Below are positions 1-9,039 of a stretch of 41,813 bases of DNA, in pieces. This DNA is from an uncultured Bacteroidota bacterium (GTDB lineage Bacteria; Bacteroidota; Bacteroidia; Flavobacteriales; Flavobacteriaceae): the NCBI GenBank assembly GCA_903838055.1, contig CAILWV010000033.1, positions 1-41,813 on the forward strand, given 5' to 3'. Below the pieces are notes generated by a model. That model was not told where the DNA came from, made no database searches, and saw only the letters and a list, made by a program, of their open reading frames with translations. The position numbers and the translations under genes were made by a program. The stretch's first letter is position 1; every line of letters begins with the position of its first letter.

Positions 1-4
1 ACTG

Positions 5-24
5 AATTTAATATATATTAAATT
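5..24. promoter_or_regulatory. Perfect 20-bp AT-only palindrome upstream of the first gene
   Basis: The half-site AATTTAATAT is followed directly by its reverse complement. It lies 10 bases upstream of the ATG at 34. It could be an operator or simply a chance AT-rich palindrome. Confidence 0.3.
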
Positions 25-33
25 AAAGAAATT

Positions 34-525
34 ATGAACGATGCACATTTACATATGGTGGTAAACCACTTTCCAATTATTGGAATTATTTTAGGATTAG
101 GAGTATTAATTATTGGTTTTTTACTTAAAAACAGTACCATAATAAATACCGCATATGGATTATTAATTGTATCTGCAATTTTTGCAGCAATTAGCATGGC
201 TACAGGGGATGTAGCTGAAGAAATGGTTGAAGATTTTCCTAGTATTGGTAAAAAGATTATTCATGAGCACGAAGAAATTGCTGAGAAATTAGCTTTAGTA
301 TTGTATGTTTTAGGATTTATTTCAGTTACTGGATTATATTTAAATATAAAAAAGCATTCTAAATCTTATTTAATTTCGGTTTTAGCAATTGCTATAGGTA
401 TTTTAGGTATTTATTTAGCTCAAAAAACAGGAACTACAGGTGGAAAAATTCGACATACTGAAATTAGAACTACATCTAATGCTTCAGCTGTAATGATATC
501 TGACGAAAATGAAGATAACGACTAA
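34..525 (+). CDS. DUF2231-like multi-pass membrane protein
   Basis: A 163-residue integral membrane protein with four hydrophobic segments (roughly residues 10-31, 38-55, 88-104 and 112-128). Histidines lie at the start (HLHMVVNHFP, residues 5-14) and before the third segment (IIHEHEE). The N-terminal H...HFP pattern and the paired histidines resemble DUF2231-type membrane proteins, some of which are suspected heme or metal binders; that role is inference here. The C-terminal tail is polar and acidic. The stop overlaps the stop of the convergent gene by four bases. No function is established, and the identity rests on topology and the histidine pattern only. Confidence 0.7.
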   Translation: MNDAHLHMVVNHFPIIGIILGLGVLIIGFLLKNSTIINTAYGLLIVSAIFAAISMATGDVAEEMVEDFPSIGKKIIHEHEEIAEKLALVLYVLGFISVTGLYLNIKKHSKSYLISVLAIAIGILGIYLAQKTGTTGGKIRHTEIRTTSNASAVMISDENEDND

Positions 526-923
526 TTAGCTTTTTTTACTAATAATTGTAATTGACTCTTCCATCTTTCAATAAGCATATTTATAATACGTTTATTAAAG
601 TTGGAAGAGTTTTTTATATACTCCAAATATTCTTCTGTTGAAAATAGGCCAACAACTATTCCTAATAATTGGTTTCTAAATGCGGTATCTGAAATAGTTA
701 CTTTATCTATATAAGTGCATTTTTTATCTTGGCTTAATTCAAAAAACACATTTTTATTTTTAGATGCATAATTAATAAATAGTTCAATCAATAAATCATT
801 TTGAAATTTTAAGATAGGGCGTAAGGTGTTATTTTGAAAAAACTCTTCAGTAGAAATACCTTCAGTTATCGTGCCTATTTTATCAATTCTTATCTCTTTG
901 ATTATACGATCTCTATCCTTCAT
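522..923 (-). CDS. Small conserved flavobacterial protein of unknown function
   Basis: A 133-residue soluble, charged, predicted alpha-helical protein with no signal peptide and no recognisable catalytic motif. I place the start at the ATG at 923 (MKDRDRIIKEIR). The in-frame ATG at 965 would put the first codons inside a strong terminator hairpin (941-971). The sequence resembles short proteins that I recall being labelled glyoxalase in Flavobacteriia, but I see no glyoxalase metal-binding pattern and would not transfer that name. It is convergent with the DUF2231-like gene (stops overlap by four bases) and lies downstream of the OmpA gene. Confidence 0.75.
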   Translation of the reverse strand: MKDRDRIIKEIRIDKIGTITEGISTEEFFQNNTLRPILKFQNDLLIELFINYASKNKNVFFELSQDKKCTYIDKVTISDTAFRNQLLGIVVGLFSTEEYLEYIKNSSNFNKRIINMLIERWKSQLQLLVKKAN

Positions 924-933
924 GATTATATTA

Positions 934-971
934 AATAAAAAAACCTTTGTTTTAAAATAAAACAAAGGTTT
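934..971 (-). terminator. Rho-independent terminator of the OmpA-family gene
   Basis: A perfect 14-bp stem (941-954 paired with 958-971) has a 3-base loop. On the minus strand it is followed by a T-rich run (940 down to about 934). It lies about 20 bases beyond the stop of the OmpA-family gene. Confidence 0.85.
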
Positions 972-991
972 GTAATAGTGTATGTTAAGTA

Positions 992-2254
992 TTAATTTGC
1001 TTTGAAAATAACTTTATTTAATGAATCCACCATTTCTTCAACAGTTTCTTTTTCGGAAGAAATAATATTCAATCTTGCTGCTTCAACACCTAATTTAATT
1101 AAAGTTGATTTTACAACTTCGGCACGGCTATTAGAAAGCTTAGTGTTTTTTGGATTAAGAACCGCTGTATCTGCATGACCTATGATAGTTATAGATTCAT
1201 TAGGGTTATTAAGCAAGTAATTTTTAATGTAGTTAATATCCTTTATAGAAGATTTGATAATTACATCTTTTCCTGTTTCAAAACTTACAGAAATATATCT
1301 TTCATTAATAAATCCTTTTGTCAAGTTTAAGGTAGAAATTTTATTGTTTTCGTTAGTTTTTTGAGCGATATATTTTTCAAATTCAACAGGGATTCCATCT
1401 TTGTTAATTTGTATGGTTTTGCCTTTGCTATCTACAGCAACTCCAGAATTAGAATTGTTTTCTTTGTCTAAATAATCAGGAATTCCATCATTATCTTTAT
1501 CTTTCATCTGAGCTTCAAATTCACTAACCTTATTGTTTAATGAATCTATTTTTTGTAATTTCTCATCTTTTATTTCTTGCCAATCTCCATGTGATTTGTT
1601 TTTACCGATTGAATAAGATAATCCTAAACTTGTGTATACCATGAATCCAGATTGGTTTAAAGAGCGATCAGCTAAATTACCATCCCAATTATTATATTGT
1701 TTAAAATTTTCAACAACTGTTACATCAGTAGTTAAAGATAGTTTGTTGAATAATTTGATTTCTGGAGAAAATCCAACCATTAAACCTATGTTATTATCTT
1801 TTTTAGGATAAATCTGAGAATTTAATTTGGACAAATGAATACCACCATGAAGTAAAATATTAAATTTCCCCATTGGTCTTTCAATATTAAATAATCTTGA
1901 AGTATTAATAACACCTTGTAAACTTACTGTAAAAGCATCTTGTTCAAATGGTTTACTTGTAGATTTAGGATTGTTTTTTAAGTTAAAATAACCAAAATCA
2001 AGTTTAGTACCGTAAGTAGGACTAAACATGTATCTAGCCCCTACATTAATTGAATTAGTAATAACAGTTCCAAACTCATGAAAATCATAATATCCTTCAG
2101 TATATGGTCTAATTCCTTTAGCCTGTCCAGTACTTAATTCAACTGTCCATTTGTTAATATTAGAGAAGGGAACTTCTTTTTTACCTTTTTTTTCTTGAGC
2201 TTCTAATGAAGCAGATGTAAATATTAAAATTGCAAGAACAAAAACTTTTTTCAT
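992..2254 (-). CDS. OmpA-family outer membrane protein
   Basis: A 420-residue exported protein. The signal peptide is about 19 residues (MKKVFVLAILIFTSASLEA). An N-terminal beta-barrel-like half (about 30-220) is rich in alternating hydrophobic residues. A short thrombospondin-3-like calcium motif follows (DKDNDGIPDYLDKENN, about 253-268), then a C-terminal OmpA/MotB-like peptidoglycan-binding domain (about 315-415). That domain contains TIIGHADTAVLNPKNTKLSNSRAEVVKSTL in pattern, with the usual NxxLSxxRA signature. It probably anchors the outer membrane to peptidoglycan. It has its own promoter box (2293-2300) and terminator, so it looks monocistronic. Confidence 0.9.
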   Translation of the reverse strand: MKKVFVLAILIFTSASLEAQEKKGKKEVPFSNINKWTVELSTGQAKGIRPYTEGYYDFHEFGTVITNSINVGARYMFSPTYGTKLDFGYFNLKNNPKSTSKPFEQDAFTVSLQGVINTSRLFNIERPMGKFNILLHGGIHLSKLNSQIYPKKDNNIGLMVGFSPEIKLFNKLSLTTDVTVVENFKQYNNWDGNLADRSLNQSGFMVYTSLGLSYSIGKNKSHGDWQEIKDEKLQKIDSLNNKVSEFEAQMKDKDNDGIPDYLDKENNSNSGVAVDSKGKTIQINKDGIPVEFEKYIAQKTNENNKISTLNLTKGFINERYISVSFETGKDVIIKSSIKDINYIKNYLLNNPNESITIIGHADTAVLNPKNTKLSNSRAEVVKSTLIKLGVEAARLNIISSEKETVEEMVDSLNKVIFKAN

Positions 2255-2292
2255 GATATAAGTTAATTTTTAAAGATTTGGGAAAATTCACA

Positions 2293-2322
2293 CAAATATA
2301 ATTGTTTAATTTAATGCAACAA
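2293..2322 (-). promoter_or_regulatory. Bacteroidetes-type promoter for the OmpA gene
   Basis: On the minus strand TATATTTG (2300-2293) matches the TAnnTTTG -7 box exactly. A TTG at 2322-2320 lies 19 bases upstream, within the N17-23 spacing known for Flavobacterium promoters. The ATG follows 38 bases after the box. Confidence 0.65.
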
Positions 2323-2352
2323 CTTTTTTAATGTAAATTCTATATTAATTAT

Positions 2353-2360
2353 TAAATTTG
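2353..2360 (+). promoter_or_regulatory. -7 promoter box for the NUDIX gene
   Basis: TAAATTTG matches TAnnTTTG exactly and lies 18 bases before the ATG at 2379. No good TTG -33 box is visible at the right spacing. The box overlaps the TTG at 2358 that could otherwise be read as a start codon, which argues for the start at 2379. Confidence 0.5.
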
Positions 2361-2378
2361 TTAAAAAAAAACATATTA

Positions 2379-2801
2379 ATGAGAACTTCTTTAATTTTTT
2401 TAACCGTTGATATACTAATTTTTAAAGAAATTCAACCCACTAACTCAATTCTATTAATAAAACGAAAAAATGATCCATTTAAAGATTTTTGGGCTTTACC
2501 AGGAGGTTTTGTAGATGAAAATGAAGATTTGGAAGTTGCTGCAATTAGAGAACTTAACGAAGAAACTCAAATTAACATAAAAAGTTTAGAACAACTTAAA
2601 GCCTTTGGAAAACCACATAGAGATCCTAGAAGTCATTTGGTATCTATTGCATATATAGGTTTCGTTTCTACTGATACTATTGCAATTGCAAATGATGATG
2701 CTAAAGAAGCAAAATGGTTTTCGGTTAATGATTTGCCAAATTTAGCTTTTGATCATGATGAAATCATTAATTTTGCAAGATCTAAATATAAAATAAAATG
2801 A
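2379..2801 (+). CDS. NUDIX hydrolase
   Basis: A 140-residue protein with a NUDIX box, GGFVDENEDLEVAAIREL followed by NEETQI (about residues 44-68). The arrangement is Gx5Ex7REUxEE, with the usual final Gly replaced by Gln. The downstream FGKPHRDPRSH stretch is typical of ADP-ribose-type NUDIX enzymes related to NrtR/NadM, so ADP-ribose or a related sugar diphosphate is a plausible substrate (inference). I chose ATG 2379 over an upstream TTG because a -7 box covers the TTG. The last four bases overlap the ATG of the following thioesterase, indicating translational coupling. Confidence 0.85.
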   Translation: MRTSLIFLTVDILIFKEIQPTNSILLIKRKNDPFKDFWALPGGFVDENEDLEVAAIRELNEETQINIKSLEQLKAFGKPHRDPRSHLVSIAYIGFVSTDTIAIANDDAKEAKWFSVNDLPNLAFDHDEIINFARSKYKIK

Positions 2802-3187
2802 GATTTCATACTAGAAAGTGGGTTAAACCCGAAGATTTAAACCCTAATAGTACTTTGTTTGGTGGCCGATTACTTGCTTGGATTGACGAAGAAATTGCTT
2901 TGTACGCTATTATTCAACTAGAAAGTCCAAGAATTGTAACTAAACATATGTCTGAAATAAATTTTAGAAGTTCTGCAAAACAAGGAGATATTATTGAAAT
3001 AGGAATTGATGTAATAAAATTCGGAAATACATCCTTAACATTAACCTGTGAAGTTAGAAATATGATGACAAAGGAAACTATTATTACTATTGATCAAATA
3101 ACAATGGTTAGTGTTAGTTTGGAAGGGAAACCACAAGCACATGGCAAAACTAAAATAGAATATGTAAAAGACCGATTGAAAAAATAA
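2798..3187 (+). CDS. Acyl-CoA thioesterase, hotdog fold (YciA/BFIT type)
   Basis: A 129-residue single-hotdog protein. It carries the LNPNSTLFGGRLLAWIDE motif (about residues 14-31), in which the Asn/Gly helix and the conserved Asp define acyl-CoA thioesterases of the YciA family. It should hydrolyse acyl-CoAs in the cytoplasm as a multimer. It starts within the stop of the NUDIX gene (ATGA overlap) and ends two bases before the convergent mechanosensitive channel gene. I see no terminator hairpin between the converging genes. Confidence 0.85.
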   Translation: MRFHTRKWVKPEDLNPNSTLFGGRLLAWIDEEIALYAIIQLESPRIVTKHMSEINFRSSAKQGDIIEIGIDVIKFGNTSLTLTCEVRNMMTKETIITIDQITMVSVSLEGKPQAHGKTKIEYVKDRLKK

Positions 3188-3189
3188 TT

Positions 3190-4440
3190 TTATAAATTTT
3201 TATCTGTAGAAATTTCATAAATCTCTAAATCAAAATAGGCTATTGACGAGATAATATGGTCAAAAATATCAGCCATTAAATATTCATATTGTTCAAATCT
3301 TTGGTCTTTAGAGAAAGCATAAATTTCTAAAGGAATTCCTTGCGCAGTTGGCTGCAACTGTCTGCAAATTAATATCATATTTTTATTTATACCTGGATAA
3401 TTTTCCAAATAGTTAGTTATATATTTCCTAAATAAACCAAAATTCGTAATATTCCTTCCGTTAATTGGTAAGGATTTATCAATGTTATAGGTAGTATTAT
3501 ATTTATTAATTTCCAACTGTTTACTATCAATATACTTTGATATTAATTGGATTTTTTTCATTTTATTCAATTCCTCATTATTAAGAAATCGAATACTTTT
3601 TGCCTTAATTAATATATGTCTCTTAATTCTTCTTCCATCAGATTTAAGCATACCTCGCCAATTTCTAAAAGAATCTGAAATTAAACTATAAGTAGGAATT
3701 GTTGTTGTAGTATTATCAAAATTTCTAACTTTTACAGTTGCCAAATTAATTTCTATTACATCACCATCAGCACCAAATTTATCAAAGGTTATCCAATCTC
3801 CAATTCGAACCATATCGTTTAAAGAAACTTGAACACTTGCTACAAATCCTAATATTGTATCTCTAAAAATTAATATAACGATAGCAGAAATTGCTCCTAA
3901 TATTCCTAATAACGTGTTTTTATTTATATCAAAAATTTGTGAAATAATTTCTCCGCCACTAAATATCCAAAGTACTATCATAATTACCTGAATGTAACTA
4001 TCTATAGGCTTGTCACTAAAACGAGGTTGCTCTTTTAAAAAATCTCTAGTTGCTTTTAGAATACTTCGAACTATCCATAAAGATAATAATACTATATAGA
4101 CTCCAACCATTTTACCAAAAACAGATTCCCAATAATCATATTTTTCTAAAATTATAGGAACCGATTTGTAAATAAATAAAAATGGAATTAAATAGGCAAT
4201 ATATTTAGCCGTTTGATTGGAAACTAATAAATCATCAAAATTGGTTTTAGTTTTTTTAGCAACAATAGCCATCGAAGTAATCAATACCAATCGGAAAATT
4301 ATGTAAATGATATAAGATAAAATACATAAGATAAAAATATTGACAATTAAGCTAATATAAGACGCAGCAAGATCTCCCAAAGAAACTTTTCGTAAAAGGG
4401 GATATAACCAACTAAATATTTTTTCTAAAAAATCATGCAT
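3190..4440 (-). CDS. Mechanosensitive ion channel, YbdG-like MscS family
   Basis: A 416-residue inner-membrane protein with about five N-terminal transmembrane segments (first about 25-48), then the MscS pore/beta domain (about 175-270). The stretch VSLNDMVRIGDWITFDKFGADGDVIEI, the following TTTTIPTYSLISDSFRNWRGM and the GRRIKR motif are close to E. coli YbdG, which has almost the same length (415). The family forms small-conductance osmotic release channels. Its ATG overlaps the end of the upstream DUF3817 gene by eight bases, so the two are co-translated. Confidence 0.9.
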   Translation of the reverse strand: MHDFLEKIFSWLYPLLRKVSLGDLAASYISLIVNIFILCILSYIIYIIFRLVLITSMAIVAKKTKTNFDDLLVSNQTAKYIAYLIPFLFIYKSVPIILEKYDYWESVFGKMVGVYIVLLSLWIVRSILKATRDFLKEQPRFSDKPIDSYIQVIMIVLWIFSGGEIISQIFDINKNTLLGILGAISAIVILIFRDTILGFVASVQVSLNDMVRIGDWITFDKFGADGDVIEINLATVKVRNFDNTTTTIPTYSLISDSFRNWRGMLKSDGRRIKRHILIKAKSIRFLNNEELNKMKKIQLISKYIDSKQLEINKYNTTYNIDKSLPINGRNITNFGLFRKYITNYLENYPGINKNMILICRQLQPTAQGIPLEIYAFSKDQRFEQYEYLMADIFDHIISSIAYFDLEIYEISTDKNL

Positions 4441-4717
4441 TTTTCAAGTATTTCTTTTCAATATAAAATGCTCCAAAAGGAATCAATGAGCCTAAAATTA
4501 CAACTAGTAAATCTTTAATAGCCCAGTTAAACTTGTTTTTAATAAAAAAACTCAAATAAAGATAAATAATAAAAAGTAAACCATGGCTCATGCCGATTGG
4601 AAATAAAAGAGATTTGTATAATTCTAAATTATTATGTTTAATAAATAACATATTTACTAATAATATTAAATAGGAAAACCCTTCTGCAATTGCAATAAAT
4701 TTAAAAAATTTAATCAT
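4433..4717 (-). CDS. DUF3817-type small membrane protein
   Basis: A 94-residue protein with three hydrophobic segments and a MIKFFKFIAIAEGFSYLILL start, which matches DUF3817-family membrane proteins (often found near transporters; function unknown). I use the ATG at 4717. The upstream ATG at 4738 would begin within the -7 promoter box at 4736-4743. The gene overlaps the start of the mechanosensitive channel gene, so it is the first gene of a two-gene envelope operon. Confidence 0.8.
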   Translation of the reverse strand: MIKFFKFIAIAEGFSYLILLVNMLFIKHNNLELYKSLLFPIGMSHGLLFIIYLYLSFFIKNKFNWAIKDLLVVILGSLIPFGAFYIEKKYLKNA

Positions 4718-4735
4718 GATAATTATTTTGAATTG

Positions 4736-4743
4736 CAAAATTA
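4736..4743 (-). promoter_or_regulatory. -7 promoter box for the DUF3817/channel operon
   Basis: On the minus strand the sequence is TAATTTTG, an exact TAnnTTTG match 18 bases before the ATG at 4717. The nearest upstream TTG is at a spacing of 25, slightly too long. Confidence 0.5.
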
Positions 4744-4806
4744 AGCAATAACCTTAAAAATTAAACTACAAAGTGTGTTACTTTTACAATAATTTAGCAT
4801 TTAGTT

Positions 4807-5322
4807 ATGAGCAAACGAGATTTAAAAAAATACATTTCCGAATTAAATAAGGAGCAATTAGAGGAGCAAATAGTTGAATTATATGATAAATTCAAGGAAG
4901 TAAAAGTGTATTATGACTTTGTTTTTAATCCCAAAGAAAATAATTTGGTAAAAGAGGCTAAGCTCAAAATTACAAACGAGTATTATCCTGTAAGGGGAAA
5001 GAAGCCTAAAATGAGGAGATCTACTGCTCAAAAATTTATTAAACATTTTATATTGTTGGGTGTTGATTATTATATAGTTGCAGACATAATGCTTTATAAT
5101 TTAGAAATTGCTCAAGCCCTTTCATCAGAAAAAGAAATTAAACTAGAAGCATTTTTTAAAAGCATGCTCAATTCTTTCCAACAAGCTATTAGCTATATTA
5201 TTGAAAAAGGGATTTTAGAAGATTTTAAAAGTAGGGTAGTAGCCATTCAGGAAGAAACTAATACTCAAGAATGGATAAACAAACAAGAGTTCAATAACAT
5301 TATCGAGCGCTTCAATTATTAA
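4807..5322 (+). CDS. DUF6155 family protein
   Basis: A 171-residue soluble, helical, lysine/glutamate-rich protein. The start MSKRDLKKYISELNKEQLEE, the YYDFVFNPKE segment (about 39-48) and the YYPVRGKKPKMRRSTAQKFIKHF region (about 60-82) match what I know as DUF6155, a family widespread in Bacteroidetes and without assigned function. No catalytic motif is evident. It stands alone, with its own promoter region between it and the divergent DUF3817 gene. Confidence 0.8.
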   Translation: MSKRDLKKYISELNKEQLEEQIVELYDKFKEVKVYYDFVFNPKENNLVKEAKLKITNEYYPVRGKKPKMRRSTAQKFIKHFILLGVDYYIVADIMLYNLEIAQALSSEKEIKLEAFFKSMLNSFQQAISYIIEKGILEDFKSRVVAIQEETNTQEWINKQEFNNIIERFNY

Positions 5323-5370
5323 TTTTATTAGATAATTGGAAAATAGTATGGAGAAACCTTTTTTTAGGTG

Positions 5371-5378
5371 TAATTTTG
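5371..5378 (+). promoter_or_regulatory. -7 promoter box for the helicase gene
   Basis: TAATTTTG matches TAnnTTTG exactly, 20 bases upstream of the ATG. A convincing -33 TTG is not seen. Confidence 0.5.
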
Positions 5379-5397
5379 CAAAATTGTATAAATTACT

Positions 5398-6936
5398 ATG
5401 CCAAAAAAAGATTTACTTGCTGAAATAGAAGAAAAAAAAGAACTTTATGGATACCAAATTGGTGACATAGATAAAATCTTTGAACGTTTAGATAATGCAC
5501 CCCATAATTATCATTTACTCTACCAATTACCAACAGGAGGAGGGAAGACCGTCATTTTTTCCGAAATCACAAGACGTTATATAAAACAACATAATAAAAA
5601 AGTAGTTGTTTTAACCCACCGAATTGAGCTTTGTAAACAAACTTCTAAGATGCTTAAGGCTTTTGATGTAAAAAATAAAATCATTAATAGCACAATAAAA
5701 GAATTGCCAGATCAAGAAGAATATTCTTGTTTTGTTGCAATGATTGAAACACTTAAAAACCGACTTAATGATGAAAAACTAGAAATAGAAGATGTTGGTT
5801 TAGTGATAATTGACGAAGCTCACTTCAACTCATTCAGAAAGTTGTTTAGTGCTTTTAGTAATGCTTTTATTCTTGGTGTAACTGCAACTCCACTAAGTTC
5901 TAATATCAAATTACCGATGTATGAAAATTACAACGAATTGATTGTAGGAGATACTATTCAAAATCTTATTGATAACGGATTTTTGGCTAATGCAACGACT
6001 TATAGTTATGATGTTGGGTTAACCTCATTAAAAGTTGGAATTAATGGCGATTATACTGTAAAATCATCCGATGATTTGTATAGTAATATGGTAATGCAAG
6101 AAAAATTATTACATTCTTATACCGAAAAATGCTTAGGAAAGAAAACCTTAATTTTCAATAACGGAATAAATACTTCTCTTCATGTTTATGAGAGTTTTAG
6201 GAGTGCCGGATTCAATATTAGGCACCTTGATAATACAACAACTGCAGAAGATAGAAAAGATATTCTTCATTGGTTCAAGAAAACACCAGACGCAATTTTA
6301 ACTTCTGTAGGAATATTAACAACCGGTTTTGATGAACCTACAGTTGAAAGTATAATATTAAATAGAGCAACTAAGTCATTAACCCTTTATTTTCAGATGA
6401 TTGGACGTGGTTCAAGAAGATTACCAAATAAAGATAGTTTTTCAGTTATTGATTTAGGAAATAATGCATTACGTTTTGGTTTATGGAATAATCCTGTCGA
6501 TTGGCAACATATTTTTAAATCTCCAGAATATTATTTAGAAAGTCTTCGAGAAGATGCTGAAATTGAAAGTAATTTTAAATATGTAATGCCAGAAGAATTA
6601 AAATTGAAATTTAAAAATTCAATTGACATTTATTTGGATGTTTTGGAAGAATTTAAATTTACAATTAAAAATAATTTAAAAGCCAAAACTATAATAGAAA
6701 AATCTTTAGAACAACATGCTACTATGTGTGTTGAAAATTCTGAGGATTTAATTTCGGCAAGAAAATTATCAAAAGAACTTAATGATGATATTGAGTTTAG
6801 AATTCGGCAGTATTGTAAATGCTTAGGAAATGTCACTAAAAACTATAGAAGTTGGTTAATTGAAGATTATAATTTAAAATTAACAATTGGAATTGGCAGA
6901 GTTTATAGGTTAAAAGTCATGAACGAAGCAGATTAA
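5398..6936 (+). CDS. Superfamily 2 DEAH-box helicase
   Basis: A 512-residue helicase. The motifs occur in order: Walker A LPTGGGKTVIFSE (about 44-56), motif Ia VVVLTHRIELCKQT, DEAH box IIDEAHF (about 137-143), motif III VTATPL, and motif VI QMIGRGSRR (about 332-340). The layout resembles RadD/YejH-type or type III restriction-like SF2 helicases, but there is no nuclease domain and no methylase neighbour, so I do not call it a restriction subunit. The C-terminal 120 residues are charged and without a recognised domain. It is probably a DNA repair or nucleic-acid remodelling ATPase. It is monocistronic with its own promoter box. Confidence 0.85.
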   Translation: MPKKDLLAEIEEKKELYGYQIGDIDKIFERLDNAPHNYHLLYQLPTGGGKTVIFSEITRRYIKQHNKKVVVLTHRIELCKQTSKMLKAFDVKNKIINSTIKELPDQEEYSCFVAMIETLKNRLNDEKLEIEDVGLVIIDEAHFNSFRKLFSAFSNAFILGVTATPLSSNIKLPMYENYNELIVGDTIQNLIDNGFLANATTYSYDVGLTSLKVGINGDYTVKSSDDLYSNMVMQEKLLHSYTEKCLGKKTLIFNNGINTSLHVYESFRSAGFNIRHLDNTTTAEDRKDILHWFKKTPDAILTSVGILTTGFDEPTVESIILNRATKSLTLYFQMIGRGSRRLPNKDSFSVIDLGNNALRFGLWNNPVDWQHIFKSPEYYLESLREDAEIESNFKYVMPEELKLKFKNSIDIYLDVLEEFKFTIKNNLKAKTIIEKSLEQHATMCVENSEDLISARKLSKELNDDIEFRIRQYCKCLGNVTKNYRSWLIEDYNLKLTIGIGRVYRLKVMNEAD

Positions 6937-7074
6937 AAAATGCATCTTTATTGCACTATAATTTATATTATGTAAAATAGATAATAATAATATTCTGCAT
7001 ATTACTCTTTTTAATCGTTTATATCATTGTTAGTAAACTTATTTTATTGTTAGTTCTTTCTATTGCTACTTTAT

Positions 7075-7082
7075 TAATTTTG
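7075..7082 (+). promoter_or_regulatory. -7 promoter box for the DUF294 gene
   Basis: TAATTTTG matches TAnnTTTG exactly, 34 bases before the ATG at 7117. A TTG at 7047-7049 lies 25 bases upstream, slightly outside the usual range. The rest of the 6937-7116 gap shows no gene. Confidence 0.45.
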
Positions 7083-7116
7083 TATTATATTTATTTTAAT
7101 AATTTTCAACATCACA

Positions 7117-9036
7117 TTGAATATGGAGAATGCTATTTCGCAACGTATAGCTAATTTTTTAAAAGAATATGAACCTTTTAATTATTTAAATTATGATGAT
7201 TTAATTAGAATTGTTTCAACTATTCGTGTTTTAAATTTAGAAAAACATAAATCATTATTTCAAATTAATGATGCTTTACATGATTCGTTTTATGTAGTGG
7301 CTTCAGGAAGTATTCATTTAACTGTAATATCAGATGCTGAAGAAACTTTGCTAAATAAATGTTATCCTGGAGATATTTTTGGGTTACGTCCTTTCTTTGC
7401 CAAAAATAATTATCAAATGACAGCTAAAGCACGTGAGGAAAGCATTGTTTATGCAATTCCAATTGTTTCTTTTAAGCCATTTGTAGCTCAAAATTCTAAT
7501 GTTTTAGATTTTTTATTAGAGAGTTTTGCAGTTAATACTAAAAACAATTTAGACTCTCAAAACAATGGTTTGATTTCAGATAATGTGAATTATGTGGATA
7601 ACCAGTCGGATATGTTATATTTTCAATCTTTAAATTATAACAAAACACCTTTAAAAATTAGTTTTGATACCATAATTAAAGATGCCGCTCAGTTGGTTAC
7701 CGATAACATGTTTGACAGTGCATTAATCACAGATCAAAGTTACCCTATTGGCATTGTTACGGATAAAGATTTTCGCTCTAAAGTTGCAACTGGTAGATAT
7801 CCATTGACTAATACGATTAATAAGATAATGGCTTCTCCAGTAATTACTGTAACAGAAAACATTTCAGTTGCAGAAGCCCAATTAGTAATGTTGAAGCATA
7901 GTGTTACTCATCTTTGTGTTACTAAAGACGGAACGGATAAATCTGAAGTTAAAGGAATTATTTCTGAGCATGATTTGGTTGTTGCCCAAGCCAATAATCC
8001 TGGTATTTTGCTTAAAGAAATTAAACGTTCACAAACTGCAAAACAATTAAAGGCAGTCCGAAATAATTTAACAGATATTATTCAGTCTTCATTAAACAAA
8101 AATATTCCGCTTACTCATATTAATAATATTGTTGGTGAAATTACCTTAGCTATTGTTAAAAGGGCTGTAGAACAAGCGATTTTAGATTTAGGCTCCCCTC
8201 CTGCTCGTTTTGCATGGCTAAGTATTGGAAGCCAAGGTAGAAAAGAGCAACTACTTTTAAGTGATCAAGATAGTATATTGGTATTTGAAGATGTTACTGA
8301 AGAAAAATATAGAGATGTAAAAGACTATTTTTTAAGATTAGCAAAAAAAGCAACTGCACTACTTGAAATTGTTGGATTTGGAAGTTGTCCAAAAGGACAC
8401 ATGTCAAGCAATATGATGTGGTGTAAGTCATTGTCCGAATGGATAAAGCAGTACAACAGTTGGTTGAATAATCCGGGTGAAAATTCAAATGAAATAAGTA
8501 GTATATTTTTTGATTACGAAATGGCTTTTGGAGATCAAAAAATTGAGGATACAATAACTGAAACCATTTTTAATAACATAAAAAATAAAGTTCTATTCTT
8601 TGATTATTTAGGAAATGACACCTTAAAAAAACCTACCCCACTTAATTTCTTTAAAAAATTTAATGTGGAGGAAGAAGGAGAAAATAAAGGAAAATTTGAC
8701 ATTAAAACAAGAGCAATAATGCCTTTAGTTGATGGAGCTAGAATGTTAGTTTTGAGTAATAATATTAAGGGTGTAAATAGTACTTATCTCCGCTTTAAAC
8801 AATTAGCTATGATAGATCCCAAATTTTCTGAGATTTATTTAAATTGTGCTGATGCTTTTTTAGTACTTTCAAAATTTAGAACATTAGAAGGTATGAAAAA
8901 TGATGATGATGGTCAGTTTATTAATTTAGAGGAATTATCTAAAATTGATAAAGAAAAATTGAAAAATGCTTTAAATCCTATGAAGGAATTAGAAGAATTA
9001 ATAAAAGACAAATTCCAACTTACTCAATTTTCTTAA
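7117..9036 (+). CDS. cNMP-binding / CBS / DUF294 nucleotidyltransferase-like protein
   Basis: A 639-residue cytoplasmic regulatory protein. The domains in order are a cyclic-nucleotide-binding domain (about 15-130), a CBS pair (about 180-295, with GIVTDKDFRSKV), a DUF294 nucleotidyltransferase-like domain (about 320-450) and its C-terminal partner domain (about 480-630). The NTase signature SIGSQGRKEQLLLSDQDSI (about 369-387) keeps the GS...D.D pattern of GlnD-like enzymes. The next gene, a DnaQ-like exonuclease, starts 3 bases after its stop. This pair is, as I recall, a recurrent neighbour of acs and actP/CrbS genes in proteobacteria, and acs lies downstream here too. It may sense energy or cyclic nucleotides in acetate metabolism (inference). 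Confidence 0.88.
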   Translation: MNMENAISQRIANFLKEYEPFNYLNYDDLIRIVSTIRVLNLEKHKSLFQINDALHDSFYVVASGSIHLTVISDAEETLLNKCYPGDIFGLRPFFAKNNYQMTAKAREESIVYAIPIVSFKPFVAQNSNVLDFLLESFAVNTKNNLDSQNNGLISDNVNYVDNQSDMLYFQSLNYNKTPLKISFDTIIKDAAQLVTDNMFDSALITDQSYPIGIVTDKDFRSKVATGRYPLTNTINKIMASPVITVTENISVAEAQLVMLKHSVTHLCVTKDGTDKSEVKGIISEHDLVVAQANNPGILLKEIKRSQTAKQLKAVRNNLTDIIQSSLNKNIPLTHINNIVGEITLAIVKRAVEQAILDLGSPPARFAWLSIGSQGRKEQLLLSDQDSILVFEDVTEEKYRDVKDYFLRLAKKATALLEIVGFGSCPKGHMSSNMMWCKSLSEWIKQYNSWLNNPGENSNEISSIFFDYEMAFGDQKIEDTITETIFNNIKNKVLFFDYLGNDTLKKPTPLNFFKKFNVEEEGENKGKFDIKTRAIMPLVDGARMLVLSNNIKGVNSTYLRFKQLAMIDPKFSEIYLNCADAFLVLSKFRTLEGMKNDDDGQFINLEELSKIDKEKLKNALNPMKELEELIKDKFQLTQFS

Positions 9037-9039
9037 TTT

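Noticed and set aside
924..965. N-terminal extension of the small protein at 522-923
   Set aside because: These codons overlap a strong terminator hairpin and T-run belonging to the OmpA gene. The ATG at 923 is more natural.
2358..2378. A TTG start for the NUDIX gene
   Set aside because: The TTG lies inside a perfect -7 promoter box. The ATG at 2379 fits a short leader and the family's normal N-terminus.
5398..6936. Type III restriction enzyme subunit or defence system helicase
   Set aside because: The helicase motifs fit, but there is no nuclease domain, no methyltransferase and no defence genes nearby.
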